Below the pieces are notes generated by a model, which did no database searches, was not told the origin of the DNA, and saw only the letters and a program-made list of their open reading frames with translations. The translations under genes were made by a program, and so were the position numbers. From Stenotrophomonas sp. WZN-1 (GTDB lineage: Bacteria; Pseudomonadota; Gammaproteobacteria; Xanthomonadales; Xanthomonadaceae), in the NCBI RefSeq assembly GCF_002192255.1, contig NZ_CP021768.1, positions 186,001 through 250,000 on the forward strand: a stretch of 64,000 bases of DNA, read 5' to 3'. The first letter of the stretch is position 1. The number at the start of each line of letters is the position of its first letter. Of the stretch, positions 1-8,443 are shown piece after piece.

Positions 1-173
1 AAGGCGACCTGCAGCAGGGTGTCCGAGTACAGCTTGGCCTCGGCGAAGACCAGCCCGTACAGCGTCACCGACAGCAGGCCCACCGGCCACGCCACCAGCC
101 GGCGCCGGGCCATCAGCCAGACGCCAAGGATGCTGCACAGCGCGGCGGCCCACTCGAGCATCACGTCGCTCAC
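1..173 (-). CDS. PnuC/PnuT-family transporter, 5' part only
   Basis: Reading leftward, the visible N-terminus (MLEWAAALCSILGVWLMARR, then WPVGLLSVTLYG and AKLYSDTLLQV) matches the PnuC family of vitamin transporters, inner-membrane facilitators for nicotinamide riboside or, in the PnuT subgroup, thiamine. The rest lies beyond the left edge. A GTG at 173 overlaps the stop of the upstream TonB receptor gene (GTGA), so the two are translationally coupled; an in-frame ATG at 161 is the alternative start. The shared TPP riboswitch upstream makes thiamine the likely substrate (PnuT). That substrate call is an inference from context; family membership is clear from sequence. Confidence 0.85.
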   Translation of the reverse strand, partial: MSDVMLEWAAALCSILGVWLMARRRLVAWPVGLLSVTLYGLVFAEAKLYSDTLLQVA

Positions 174-2359
174 AGCGCGAACGTCACCGACAGGCGAGCC
201 TGTCGCGGTGCGCCGGGGAACAGGTAGTAGTCACCGCCGCTGCTGCCGGTATCGCGCCAGTAGAAGCGGTTGAACAGGTTGTCCACCGACAGGTTCCAGG
301 TCACCGCACGTTCGTGCAGGCGATGCTGGAAGCGCAGGCCGGCATCGAACACCGAGTAGTCAGGTGCGCGCACACCACCATCGGCGCGGGCCACGTTGGC
401 GCCGGCATAACGCCAGCCACCGGTCACATCCAGGCCCTGCACGAATGGCAGCGCGTAGGCCACGTGCACGCTTGCGCGCACCTTCGGCACGTTCACCAGC
501 TGATGGCCCTCATAGGCCGGCGTACCGGTGTCGCGCGCGTGTGCCTGCAGCACGCTGGCGCTGGCTACGATCTGCAGCGCGTCGGTCAGCTGGCCGTTGG
601 CGGTCAGCTCCAGGCCGGTGTGGGTCTGCGTGCCTTCCTCGACGAAGCTGTAGCCGACGTCGCTGCTGTCTGGCTTGGCGTACTGGTACGGCTGCGAGAT
701 GCGGAACACGGCCGCGCCCAGTGTCAGCGCCTCGACCGGTACGTACTTCACGCCCACTTCCAGCTGCCGCGACTGCACCGACGGCAGGAAGGTGTCGGCG
801 TTGCTGGTCCAGAACGGCGCTTCCTGGCCCAGCGAGATGCCGCGCACATAGCTGGCATAGGCGTTGAGCTGGTCGGTAGCCTTCCACACCACGGCGGTCT
901 GCGGCAGGAAGCGCGACAGGCGGCTGTGCCGCTGCGGGGTGCCACGCTTGTCGTAGGCACGCTCGTCCAGGCGCACGAAGCGGCCGCCGGCCAGCCACTG
1001 CCAGTCATCACCGAAGCTCATCCGGTCCAGCGCGAAGAACGCGGTCTGGCGGCTGTCCAGGCGTCGTGCGGAGGGGCCTGGCATCTTCGGCGACGGCTCG
1101 AACACCGGCACCTGGGGGTCGTGGATGTTGCTGGTGCCGACGTACTCGTTGACGCTCGGGCGCTTGTCCACCGTGCGGCGGAAGTAGTCGGCGCCGAGCG
1201 TCAGCTGATGGCCGACGCCGCCGGTCTCGAAGCGGCCGCGCAGCTCGGCTCGGGCCTGCTGGTTGCGGCGGGTATCGTCCGGGCTGCGGTAGTCGTAGAC
1301 ATCGTAGTCGCCGTTGGGCGCGAAGTAGTTGCCCGGCACGCTGCCATCGGCGCACTGCACGGCGTAGTAGCAGCCGTAGGCGAAGGCGACGTTGTCATCG
1401 ATCACCGAGCGGCTATGGCCGACCGAGACACGCGACTGCCAGGCGTCATTGAAATCGTAGGTGTGCAGGGCAGTGATGTTGGTGCTGGCAATGTCGACCG
1501 GACGCTGCCAGGGCTGGTAGCCGAGCAGGAATTCGCGATCCACGCCGTGCGGCAGGTCACGCGCGCCCAGCAGCTGGTAGCCGGACACCGAGCGCTGCGA
1601 ACTGGTCTGGTAGTTGGCGTCCACTTCCAGCTTGCCGCGCTCGCCGATCAGCCAGTCGGCGGCCAGCGAGTAGAAGTTGCGGCGGCCATCGGCGTGCTCG
1701 ACATAGGAATTGCTGGAGTCCCATGCGGCATTCAGGCGCAGGCCGAAACGCGGGGTGATCCAGTGGCCGACATCGACGGCGACGTAGCGCGAGCCTTCCG
1801 AATCGGTGCCGAGCGTGGCGGTGCGCACTTCCGCCGGGCGCTTGCCGATGTAGTTGATGATGCCGCCGGGCGCCATCACACCTGCGGCGAGGCCGGCTTC
1901 ACCCTTGAGGATCTCCACCGACTGCACGTTCTCCAGCGCCAGGCGTTGCTCGCCGGCGATGGACAGGCCGTTGAAGCGGTAGCCGGTGGCGGCGTCCAGC
2001 GCGAAGCCACGGATGGCGATGTTCTGGTAGTAGCCCACCGGCGCATACGCATCACCCAGCGAGGCATCGTTGCTGGCCAGCTCGGATAGCGAACGTACCT
2101 GGCGGCGGTCGAGATAGTCGCGCTCGAGCACGTTCACCGAAGCCGGCGTGTCCTTCCACGAACCGCCGCCGAAGGCGTTCACGCGTGAAGTATCGGCCTT
2201 CGGTTTGCCGGCCTGCACGCGCACTGCCGCCAGTTCGGTGGGCGAGCGCTCGGCGCCGGTGGCAGCCGCATCGGGGGACGCCTCGGCCTCGCTGGCGTGG
2301 AGCGGCAGCGCGGCGCAGAGGGCGAGGGAGAGCAGAGTGGGGCGCAGGCAGCGGTTCAT
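170..2359 (-). CDS. TonB-dependent receptor, probable thiamine uptake
   Basis: This encodes a 729-residue outer-membrane TonB-dependent receptor: signal peptide (MNRCLRPTLLSLALCAALPLHA), a short extension, a plug domain (around residues 50-180, with IAIRGFALDAATGYRFNG and VEILKGEAGLAAGVMAPGG) and a beta-barrel ending in SVTFAL. An in-frame extension to 2443 is rejected because the start at 2359 gives a proper signal peptide and the extension runs into the TPP riboswitch. The gene is coupled to the PnuC/PnuT gene. Such riboswitch-controlled receptors in Xanthomonadales are thought to import thiamine or its precursors across the outer membrane. The exact ligand cannot be read from the sequence. 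Confidence 0.9.
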   Translation of the reverse strand: MNRCLRPTLLSLALCAALPLHASEAEASPDAAATGAERSPTELAAVRVQAGKPKADTSRVNAFGGGSWKDTPASVNVLERDYLDRRQVRSLSELASNDASLGDAYAPVGYYQNIAIRGFALDAATGYRFNGLSIAGEQRLALENVQSVEILKGEAGLAAGVMAPGGIINYIGKRPAEVRTATLGTDSEGSRYVAVDVGHWITPRFGLRLNAAWDSSNSYVEHADGRRNFYSLAADWLIGERGKLEVDANYQTSSQRSVSGYQLLGARDLPHGVDREFLLGYQPWQRPVDIASTNITALHTYDFNDAWQSRVSVGHSRSVIDDNVAFAYGCYYAVQCADGSVPGNYFAPNGDYDVYDYRSPDDTRRNQQARAELRGRFETGGVGHQLTLGADYFRRTVDKRPSVNEYVGTSNIHDPQVPVFEPSPKMPGPSARRLDSRQTAFFALDRMSFGDDWQWLAGGRFVRLDERAYDKRGTPQRHSRLSRFLPQTAVVWKATDQLNAYASYVRGISLGQEAPFWTSNADTFLPSVQSRQLEVGVKYVPVEALTLGAAVFRISQPYQYAKPDSSDVGYSFVEEGTQTHTGLELTANGQLTDALQIVASASVLQAHARDTGTPAYEGHQLVNVPKVRASVHVAYALPFVQGLDVTGGWRYAGANVARADGGVRAPDYSVFDAGLRFQHRLHERAVTWNLSVDNLFNRFYWRDTGSSGGDYYLFPGAPRQARLSVTFAL

Positions 2360-2440
2360 TCGGTTCGTCTTCGGACAACAAGGGAGACGAAGCGACGGCG
2401 CGCAGGTGTACCGGCCCATGACGGGGGTGTGGCTGCGGCT

Positions 2441-2520
2441 CAAAGCTCCCTACGCCGGTGCAAACCGGATCAGGTTCCAAGGGACTCTCTCAGCCTGGCA
2501 GATCCAGGCACCCCCGCTTC
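2441..2520 (-). promoter_or_regulatory. TPP (THI-box) riboswitch
   Basis: Read on the minus strand this stretch carries the conserved THI-box blocks in order: GGGGGTGCC, CTGAGAG, ACCTGATC (inside GGAACCTGATCCGG) and CGTAGGGA. It lies about 80 bases upstream of the TonB receptor start at 2359 and so controls the receptor-transporter pair by thiamine pyrophosphate. Downstream, CACCCCCGT (about 2420-2430 on the minus strand) can pair with the 5' GCGGGGGTG of the aptamer, a plausible competing stem for the expression platform. The aptamer is certain by motif; the switching mechanism is inferred. Confidence 0.93.
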
Positions 2521-2568
2521 AGGTGACCATTTCACTACAAATGGTACGGATTTGCGAGCCGGTGCCCT

Positions 2569-3693
2569 TCAGGCTGCCGCGTGCAGAGCCTGCAGCAGAG
2601 CCTTTCCGGGCGTGCTGTGGAACCACGCCGGATGGCCCAGCATGAAGGGCTGCCAGGCCACGTCGGCATTCGCGGTCGAGCCGGTGACACCTTCGAAGTA
2701 CTCCACTTCGGACAGTGCGAAGTCGAAATGGACCATGGGCAGCAGGTCGGCCAGCAGGTGCACGCGTGCCGCTGACAGCGGCAGCACCTGGCGGTAGCCA
2801 TCGAGCAACGCCAGCGCGATATCGATGCGCACCGCCTCCATGCCGCGCTCCAGTTCCAGCCACGCCACCGCGTTGCGCTCGATCGCGGTGGCGAGGTCGA
2901 ACAGTGCGCTGGTGGGCGAGGCCAGGCCGAAATCCAGCACGGTGCTGACCTGTCCGTTGCGCCACAGCAGGTTGGAGACATGCCAGTCGTTGTGCGCCCA
3001 TAGGCGCGGTTCGTCGCGCAGGCGCGCGGCCAGGCCGGCATGCCATGGCAGCACGTCGCGCTGCAGCTGCGTTTCCCAGGGAATGTGCGCGAGATAGCGG
3101 GCCAGCCCGGGGCGCTCGCGCAGCTCCGCCTTGATCGCCGCGATCGGATCATCGGCGCGGATCAGATCGTCGCGCGCGACCAGCAGGTGGGTGCTGCGCT
3201 GTGGCGCGTGGTAACTGGCGGCGGCACGATGCAACTGGGCCAGCATGCGGCCGGCTTCGCGGGCCTGGGCGACATCGGTCAGCAACGACCACGACACCGC
3301 GTCGCGGTATAGGTCCTCGCCGACGCCGACCGCATGCAGCTCGAAGGTCCATTCGCCCTGTTCGAGCGCCGTACGGCCATCGGCGGCTGCCAGCACCTGC
3401 ACCACCGGCACGCCGGCGGCGGCGAGATGGGCGATGAAGTGGTGTTCTTCTTCCAGGCAGGCCGCGCTGCGCACACTATGGTGGTGGCGCTTGATGAACA
3501 CCGCGTCGCGCGTGCCGTCGACAATGGCGGCGGCCGACAGCGGCCGCGGGCTGTGCCAGCGCGGTTGGCTGCCGCTGTCCAGCTGCGGGTAGCGCTGGCG
3601 CAGCCACGCGATGTCCGCCGCGCTGATCGGTGGCCAGTCGGCAGCAACCTCGTCGTTGTTGAGGCCCTGCACGCGGTGGGAAGAAGATGTCAT
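2569..3693 (-). CDS. APH-family small-molecule kinase
   Basis: A 374-residue cytoplasmic kinase of the aminoglycoside phosphotransferase / choline kinase fold. The catalytic Brenner motif (HNDWHVSN, H-x-D-x4-N) is followed by the metal-binding VLDFGLA, in the usual order. The start at 3693 (MTSSSHRVQG) is preferred over an upstream in-frame start at 3735 because it gives the usual family length; no strong Shine-Dalgarno is visible for either. The gene reads toward the TPP riboswitch and ends about 50 bases before it, so it is not under that switch. Related kinases act on homoserine, choline or thiamine. The thiamine uptake genes next door make thiamine a reasonable guess, nothing more. Confidence 0.8.
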   Translation of the reverse strand: MTSSSHRVQGLNNDEVAADWPPISAADIAWLRQRYPQLDSGSQPRWHSPRPLSAAAIVDGTRDAVFIKRHHHSVRSAACLEEEHHFIAHLAAAGVPVVQVLAAADGRTALEQGEWTFELHAVGVGEDLYRDAVSWSLLTDVAQAREAGRMLAQLHRAAASYHAPQRSTHLLVARDDLIRADDPIAAIKAELRERPGLARYLAHIPWETQLQRDVLPWHAGLAARLRDEPRLWAHNDWHVSNLLWRNGQVSTVLDFGLASPTSALFDLATAIERNAVAWLELERGMEAVRIDIALALLDGYRQVLPLSAARVHLLADLLPMVHFDFALSEVEYFEGVTGSTANADVAWQPFMLGHPAWFHSTPGKALLQALHAAA

Positions 3694-3762
3694 GCCGCAG
3701 CCCGAGAGGGGAAAGTCACATCCAAGGCTGCGCATTCAACGCCATGCGCACGGCCAACGCAA

Positions 3763-3787
3763 ACGGGCGGGTCATCGACCCGCCCGT
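3763..3787 (-). terminator. Hairpin terminator after the glycine-zipper gene
   Basis: A perfect 10-bp stem (ACGGGCGGGT / ACCCGCCCGT) with a 5-base loop follows the stop of the minus-strand glycine-zipper gene. The T-rich tail is weak (TTTG), so termination is probable rather than certain. Confidence 0.6.
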
Positions 3788-3821
3788 CTGCGCATCGGCA
3801 TGGGCAACGCCGCCGTGCCGC

Positions 3822-4229
3822 TTACCAGCCGCGATGGCGGCCGCGGTCGTTGTAGTAGCGGTTGTCGTAGTAGCGCTCACGCTGCCAGCGGCGGTCGTCG
3901 CCACGATCGTAGTAGCCACTGCGGTAGTAGCCACGATCATGGCGGCGGTCATAGCGGTTGTCGTAATAGCGATTGTCGTAATAGCGACGGTCGCGGCGGT
4001 CGGACGTGGTCAGGTTGCCGATCGCGCCGCCAGCCACGGCACCGCCGACGGTGGCCGCAGGATCACCGTTGGAGAGCAGGTTGCCGGCCACGCCACCGAC
4101 CACGGCGCCGACCAGGGTGCGCTTGTCCTTCCTCGACATCGCGCTGGCATCGCTGACCACGGCGACACCGGCCACCAGTGCCAGGGCCATCGCCAGACCA
4201 CGGAAGCTGAGTGCGGAAGTACTGAGCAT
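3822..4229 (-). CDS. Glycine-zipper 2TM protein with Tyr/Arg-rich tail
   Basis: A 135-residue exported protein. A signal peptide (MLSTSALSFRGLAMALALVA...SDASA) is followed by a glycine-zipper two-helix segment at about residues 38-72 (LVGAVVGGVAGNLLSNG, TVGGAVAGGAIGNL), as in Rickettsia 17-kDa-antigen and SlyB-like envelope proteins. The last 60 residues are low complexity, built from RYYDN/YYDR repeats rich in Arg, Tyr and Asp. The start at 4229 is supported by AGGAG upstream. It probably sits in or near the outer membrane or periplasm. The function is unknown, and the tail has no recognised domain. Confidence 0.8.
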   Translation of the reverse strand: MLSTSALSFRGLAMALALVAGVAVVSDASAMSRKDKRTLVGAVVGGVAGNLLSNGDPAATVGGAVAGGAIGNLTTSDRRDRRYYDNRYYDNRYDRRHDRGYYRSGYYDRGDDRRWQRERYYDNRYYNDRGRHRGW

Positions 4230-4421
4230 GTTCGGTTCTCCTGTGAGGTGCATGCCACGCTGGGCAGGGAGGGCGCGGAGCGCCCCGGCTGCCGTGGAGA
4301 CCACGCTGGCGTTCCAACATTGCCGGAACATTGCCTGGCCTACCGGGCGGCTTGCGCATTCATCTAGCGGCAGGCGGCATGAAGCAAGGCTGAAAGCGGC
4401 CTCGGCCGCTCAGCTGGCAGA

Positions 4422-4448
4422 AAGGGAAAAGGCCACGCGGACGTGGCC
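4422..4448 (-). terminator. Rho-independent terminator of the effector gene
   Basis: On the minus strand GGCCACG-TCCG-CGTGGCC is followed by TTTTCCCTTT, a good intrinsic terminator about 30 bases after the effector stop codon. Confidence 0.75.
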
Positions 4449-4476
4449 CTCCCTTCTCTCCCAAGGCGCCTCGGGC

Positions 4477-6471
4477 TTAGACGCCCATCGCCTTCTGGGC
4501 CTGCCGCGCCTGCTCCTGCTGGGCGTCCTGCGGCTGATGCAGCACGTTCGGCGCGCCCTGCACGGCACCGCTGCTGAGCGCCAGGCTCTGTTCGCTGGCT
4601 GCACGGGTCTCCACTGCCACGCGGCTGGCGGCGGGGTCGCCGATGGTGCCCTGCACGGCGAACAGGCGCTCACCGTTCGGGCTGGGCACCACCGAGTCGA
4701 TGCGCTGCAGGCCGGCGGCATGCGCCTCCCTGGTCAGCGCCGCTGCGGCGCTTTCCAGCGCGTGGCGGTCCTTGAAGGTGCCCGCCGGCATCCGCTCCAG
4801 GCCTTCGGTGGCCTGCACGTACATCGGATTGCGCGGGTGTCGCTCGTCGTTCAGCAGCGGGCGCTCGCGGGCCTCCTTGATCGCATCCAGCGTCTTCGCA
4901 CCGACGATGCCGTCGGCGACCAGCCCGTTGTCCTTCTGCAGCTGGCGCACCGCCGCTTCGGTATTGCGGCCGAAGCGGCCGTCCTCGGCCAGCGGCTTGC
5001 CGTCGGCCCCGGCATAGCCGAGGTGGCCCAGCTGCTCCTGCACCTTGCGCACGCCCTCGCTGTGCGCGCCCGGCTTGTACAGCTCGGCGTGCGGGGTGGC
5101 GGCGGCCTTGGGCTCGGCGGCAGGTTTGCCCTGGGTCTGCTCGTGCGATTGGGTGCGGTTTTCCAGCAGGTCGCGCGCCTTGGACAACGGGTCCGACGCG
5201 AACAGCTTCCAGTTCGGGTGGTCCTTCACCTGCTTGAGGTAGTCCTCGACCGGCATGGTGTGCACGCCCTTGCTGCCGGTGGACTGGCTGATCAGCAGCT
5301 TGTCGGTGTTCGGGTCGCGCACCACCATCACGATGTGGTCGATGCCATTCCAGTGCTCGTGGCGGGTCCTGGCCGTATCCAGGCCGATGACCATGCCTTC
5401 CTTCAGCGCACCGGGCTTGAGGATGGCGTCGCGCTCGAGCAGTACGCCGGACTGTTCGACGGCCTTGTGCACGATGCCACCGGAACCGAGGTTGCCCAGA
5501 TCGATGCGGTCGGCCTTGCTGAAGACAGCGTGCCCGGCCTTCTGGTTGATCTCGTCCATGGTCCGGTTCTGCAGGGTGCCGACCCAGCCGGAGCAATCGA
5601 TGTAGCCCTGGTCCACGTTCTTGCCGGTCTTGCCCGGCACGTACAGCGCGTGGCCCGGGATGTTGATGGCGTACTTCACATCGTCGTACTTCACGCCGGC
5701 GTCGTAGGCGGCGTGCAGTTCGATGCCCGGCTTCGGCGTGGCGGCAGCCGTTGCCGTTGCGGTTGCGGCCAGCGTAGCTGCGGCGGCGCCCACTGCAGCG
5801 GTCTGTGCCGGGGTGGCCGAAGCCTGGCCCGGTGCCGGTGCCACCGCCTGCGGTTCGATGTGCTTTTCCGGGATGCTGATCGCTGCGTACTTGTGGATGT
5901 AGTAGCTGGAGAAGGTCCGCGCCAGGTCGCCGTCGTTCATGCCACGCATTTCGGCCAGGGTGTGGCCGGTCAGGGCCTTGGCATCGGAGCCGATCTGGTT
6001 GAGCACGTTGCGGCGCATGTTGATCTCTTCGCCATGGCCGTTGCGGACCACGCCGAAGGTGCCGGTGGCGATCGCGGTCTGCACCGAGCCATAGCCGGCG
6101 CTGCCCTGCTGGTGGGCCAGGTACAGGTCCAGGCCGGTCGGCGTGTCGCCGCCGGACAGGTACGGGTGGCCGGTGCGCTCATTGCGGCGCGCCATCGAGC
6201 CCAGGTTGTCCTGGTACATCTGCGCGGCGGCTTCGGTGTTGCGGGTCGGGTCGAACTCGTGGCCGGTCAGGTGGTACTGGCGGGCCGAGCCGGGCACGAA
6301 CTGGAACAGGCCCTTGGCCCCGGTCGAGGTGTTGTGGGCGCGCTCGTTGAAGGTGCCGCCGGTCTCGATGTGCGCGAAGCGCATGAAGTCATCGACCGGA
6401 ATGCCCTTCTGCCGGGCGACCTGCTCGACGATGTCCAGGACTTCCTTTTTGCTGTAGTCATGCTGTGCCAT
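4477..6471 (-). CDS. Type IV secretion antibacterial effector (X-Tfe), peptidoglycan hydrolase
   Basis: A 664-residue multidomain protein. Residues about 10-190 form a lysozyme/transglycosylase-like domain (HIETGG with Glu36; GAKGLFQFVPGSARQY). Residues about 265-420 resemble an NlpC/P60 or CHAP amidase (YIDCSGWV with Cys293; DHIVMVV with His379). A peptidoglycan-binding domain follows (VRKVQEQLGHLGY... GIVGAKTLDAI). The C-terminal ~110 residues carry the XVIPCD motifs (GLQRIDSV, FAVQG, DPAASRVAVET) and a Gln-rich tail, the signal recognised by VirD4 in the Xanthomonadales killing T4SS. GAGGAAAA before the ATG at 6471 fixes the start. The adjacent lipoprotein is the expected immunity partner. 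Secretion and two-enzyme activity are inferred from motifs. Confidence 0.85.
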   Translation of the reverse strand: MAQHDYSKKEVLDIVEQVARQKGIPVDDFMRFAHIETGGTFNERAHNTSTGAKGLFQFVPGSARQYHLTGHEFDPTRNTEAAAQMYQDNLGSMARRNERTGHPYLSGGDTPTGLDLYLAHQQGSAGYGSVQTAIATGTFGVVRNGHGEEINMRRNVLNQIGSDAKALTGHTLAEMRGMNDGDLARTFSSYYIHKYAAISIPEKHIEPQAVAPAPGQASATPAQTAAVGAAAATLAATATATAAATPKPGIELHAAYDAGVKYDDVKYAINIPGHALYVPGKTGKNVDQGYIDCSGWVGTLQNRTMDEINQKAGHAVFSKADRIDLGNLGSGGIVHKAVEQSGVLLERDAILKPGALKEGMVIGLDTARTRHEHWNGIDHIVMVVRDPNTDKLLISQSTGSKGVHTMPVEDYLKQVKDHPNWKLFASDPLSKARDLLENRTQSHEQTQGKPAAEPKAAATPHAELYKPGAHSEGVRKVQEQLGHLGYAGADGKPLAEDGRFGRNTEAAVRQLQKDNGLVADGIVGAKTLDAIKEARERPLLNDERHPRNPMYVQATEGLERMPAGTFKDRHALESAAAALTREAHAAGLQRIDSVVPSPNGERLFAVQGTIGDPAASRVAVETRAASEQSLALSSGAVQGAPNVLHQPQDAQQEQARQAQKAMGV

Positions 6472-6583
6472 GACGTTTTCCTCGGGGTTGATGGAGCGGC
6501 CGATGCCGCGAATCGCCAACCGGACTCATCCGTGAGTCAAGAACATGTCGGTCAACAGGTAACCCGCCTGCGGCGGATGGAAA

Positions 6584-7531
6584 TCAGGGCGCGATGTACT
6601 GCTGGGCCTTGCTGTCGAAGCGGTAGTGCACCGTGTCACCGGCGCCCAGCGCGCGGGTCCTGCCCGGGGCTTCGATGGTGGTGCCCTTGAAGGACACGGT
6701 CAGCTGCGGCAGGCCGTTGCCGTCGGCCACGAAGGCCAGTTCGCCATCGCTGTCGGTGCACGGCATCACGTCGCCGTCGTCGCAGGCCGCGCTGTTGTCT
6801 TCACCGGTGCGCACCGAGCCGACGTAGCGCCATACCTTGCTGTCCAGGTCGTCCTCGCTGCGCTTGGGGTTGAACAGCAGCAGCGCGTAGCCGCTGCTGC
6901 TGATGCCGCGGTCGAAGCTGCTGGTCGGCACTGCCAGCAGCAGGCGGCCGTCAGCGGTGCGGTGCTCGATCGGCTTGCGCCGGGTATCGACGTCGTCGGC
7001 CTTGTCGTAGGCACCGAGCGCACCGATGGTCCATTCCTGGCCACGGAACTTCCACGGCTTCTTCGCGTCGCTGCCGGCCAGCACAAAGGTGGCTTCGGCC
7101 AGGTTGGCGCGGTCGTCGGGGCCGGCCGGCTGCTGCTCGCCAGGCTTGCCGTAGTGCTCGCGGGTGTCCCAGGAAAAACCGGTGTAGTAGGTGGTGCCGT
7201 CCAGGGTGAAGCTGTGGCCGAACCAGAAGGTCGCCACGCTGCCGTTCTGGACCTCATAGGAGGTCGCACCGTCGCCATCCACCTGGTAGATGAAATACAT
7301 CACGGTCGGCGCGTCGGGCGGGGTGACGGCGGCATCGGGAGAGGGGTTCTGCATCGGGGCAACATCCTGTCGGGGCGCTTTGGCAGCCTGCATAGGCGCA
7401 GGCTGGGAGGACGAGGGGGCCGGATCGGCGGCGCTGCAGGCGGCAGCGGAAAGAGAGACGAGCAGGCACGCCGCGAATGCGCGCAGGGGCCGCAACGGCA
7501 GGGTCCAACGTAGCTCGGGGGGGGACTGCAT
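6584..7531 (-). CDS. Probable lipoprotein immunity protein (X-Tfi)
   Basis: A 315-residue lipoprotein with a lipobox (LSLSAAAC) after a hydrophobic signal, a Pro/Ala/Gln-rich linker (about residues 30-60), then a folded domain with no family I recognise (YFIYQVDGDG, TFWFGHSFTL, VHYRFDSKAQQY). It lies directly upstream of the XVIPCD effector on the same strand, about 110 bases apart, the usual immunity-effector arrangement. A murein-degrading effector needs a periplasmic antidote, which fits a lipoprotein. The start at 7531 is chosen because GGAGAGG lies 5-6 bases upstream; that purine run is itself inside an upstream ATGGAGAGG. The immunity role is an inference from position and export. Confidence 0.72.
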   Translation of the reverse strand: MQSPPELRWTLPLRPLRAFAACLLVSLSAAACSAADPAPSSSQPAPMQAAKAPRQDVAPMQNPSPDAAVTPPDAPTVMYFIYQVDGDGATSYEVQNGSVATFWFGHSFTLDGTTYYTGFSWDTREHYGKPGEQQPAGPDDRANLAEATFVLAGSDAKKPWKFRGQEWTIGALGAYDKADDVDTRRKPIEHRTADGRLLLAVPTSSFDRGISSSGYALLLFNPKRSEDDLDSKVWRYVGSVRTGEDNSAACDDGDVMPCTDSDGELAFVADGNGLPQLTVSFKGTTIEAPGRTRALGAGDTVHYRFDSKAQQYIAP

Positions 7532-7729
7532 GCGCCTCTCCATGGTCAGCGTTGCCGGGCCAGACGGCCGGCAGGAAGCCGCACCCCATCCACCAGGGAC
7601 GGGAGCGAGGACATGAGCCGGTCGATTCCTTCGACCTCGCATTGAGAACTCATGCCCGTCCATCTTGGCACAGATCCGCAAGCCGTCAAAGAGGGCCGCG
7701 GCGGTCGGGGTGGTTATGTGAGGTGCGTC

Positions 7730-8368
7730 TCAGATCTTGCCGTCACGCAGGTAGTCGAACAATTCGGCGTCGCCCTTCAGCCCCAGCTTGAGCATGGCGT
7801 CGCCCTTCTGCCGGCTGATGGTGCTGACGCTCTTGTGCAGCTGCAGCGAGATCTCCTTAACCGTCATGCCGGTGCCGAGCAGTCGCAGCACCTCCACTTC
7901 GCGTGGTGACAACGGCTTGCCGTCGCCCTCGCGCATGCGCCAGCTGCCGGCCGCGTCCACCCGCTCGCGCAGGCTGCGGCTGATGTAGGGCTGGCCGCGG
8001 TAGACCGACTGGATGGCCTGCGGCAGCTCGTCCATCGACGAACTCTTGTCGACCAGACCGAGCACGCCACTGTCGAGCACCATGCGCAGGATCGCCAGGT
8101 TGCTGGAGACGCTGAGCATCAGTACCGGCAGGTCGGGATGGCGGCGGCGGATCATGCCGATCATGGCGAAGCCATCGGCCTGTGGACTGCCCGGCATGGA
8201 GTAGTCGGTGACCAGCAGGTCACAGGGCTGGTTGGCGAGCAGGGTCATCAGTGCCTGCGCGCTGTCGGCCTCGCCGACCACGCGGCCCACGCCGCTCGAC
8301 TCGATGACGGCGCGGGTACCGATACGGACCACGGGGTGATCGTCTGCGATGATGATGCGCAAGCTCAT
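7730..8368 (-). CDS. LuxR/NarL-type response regulator
   Basis: A 212-residue two-component regulator: receiver domain (residues 1-120; acidic pair Asp9-Asp10, phospho-acceptor Asp55 in VTDYSMPG) and a C-terminal LuxR helix-turn-helix (about 148-205, LSPREVEVLRLLGTGMTVKEI, then STISRQK). It is transcribed away from the BvgS/EvgS-like hybrid kinase gene; the two starts are 75 bases apart, the classic layout of a cognate pair. By analogy with BvgA/EvgA it receives phosphate from the kinase's HPt domain. Target genes are not evident from this window. Confidence 0.9.
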   Translation of the reverse strand: MSLRIIIADDHPVVRIGTRAVIESSGVGRVVGEADSAQALMTLLANQPCDLLVTDYSMPGSPQADGFAMIGMIRRRHPDLPVLMLSVSSNLAILRMVLDSGVLGLVDKSSSMDELPQAIQSVYRGQPYISRSLRERVDAAGSWRMREGDGKPLSPREVEVLRLLGTGMTVKEISLQLHKSVSTISRQKGDAMLKLGLKGDAELFDYLRDGKI

Positions 8369-8443
8369 GCTCTAGTATGGCCATCGGGCACGCCGGACCG
8401 CGACCATCGCGGTCCCTGGCAGGATTCTAGGAGATTGACGCAG

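Noticed and set aside
314..2089. 591-codon plus-strand frame opposite the TonB receptor
   Set aside because: Low-complexity antisense translation; the receptor on the other strand is certain.
4006..6690. 894-codon plus-strand frame opposite the effector gene
   Set aside because: Antisense artefact with no recognisable domain; the minus strand has clear catalytic and XVIPCD motifs, a Shine-Dalgarno and a terminator.
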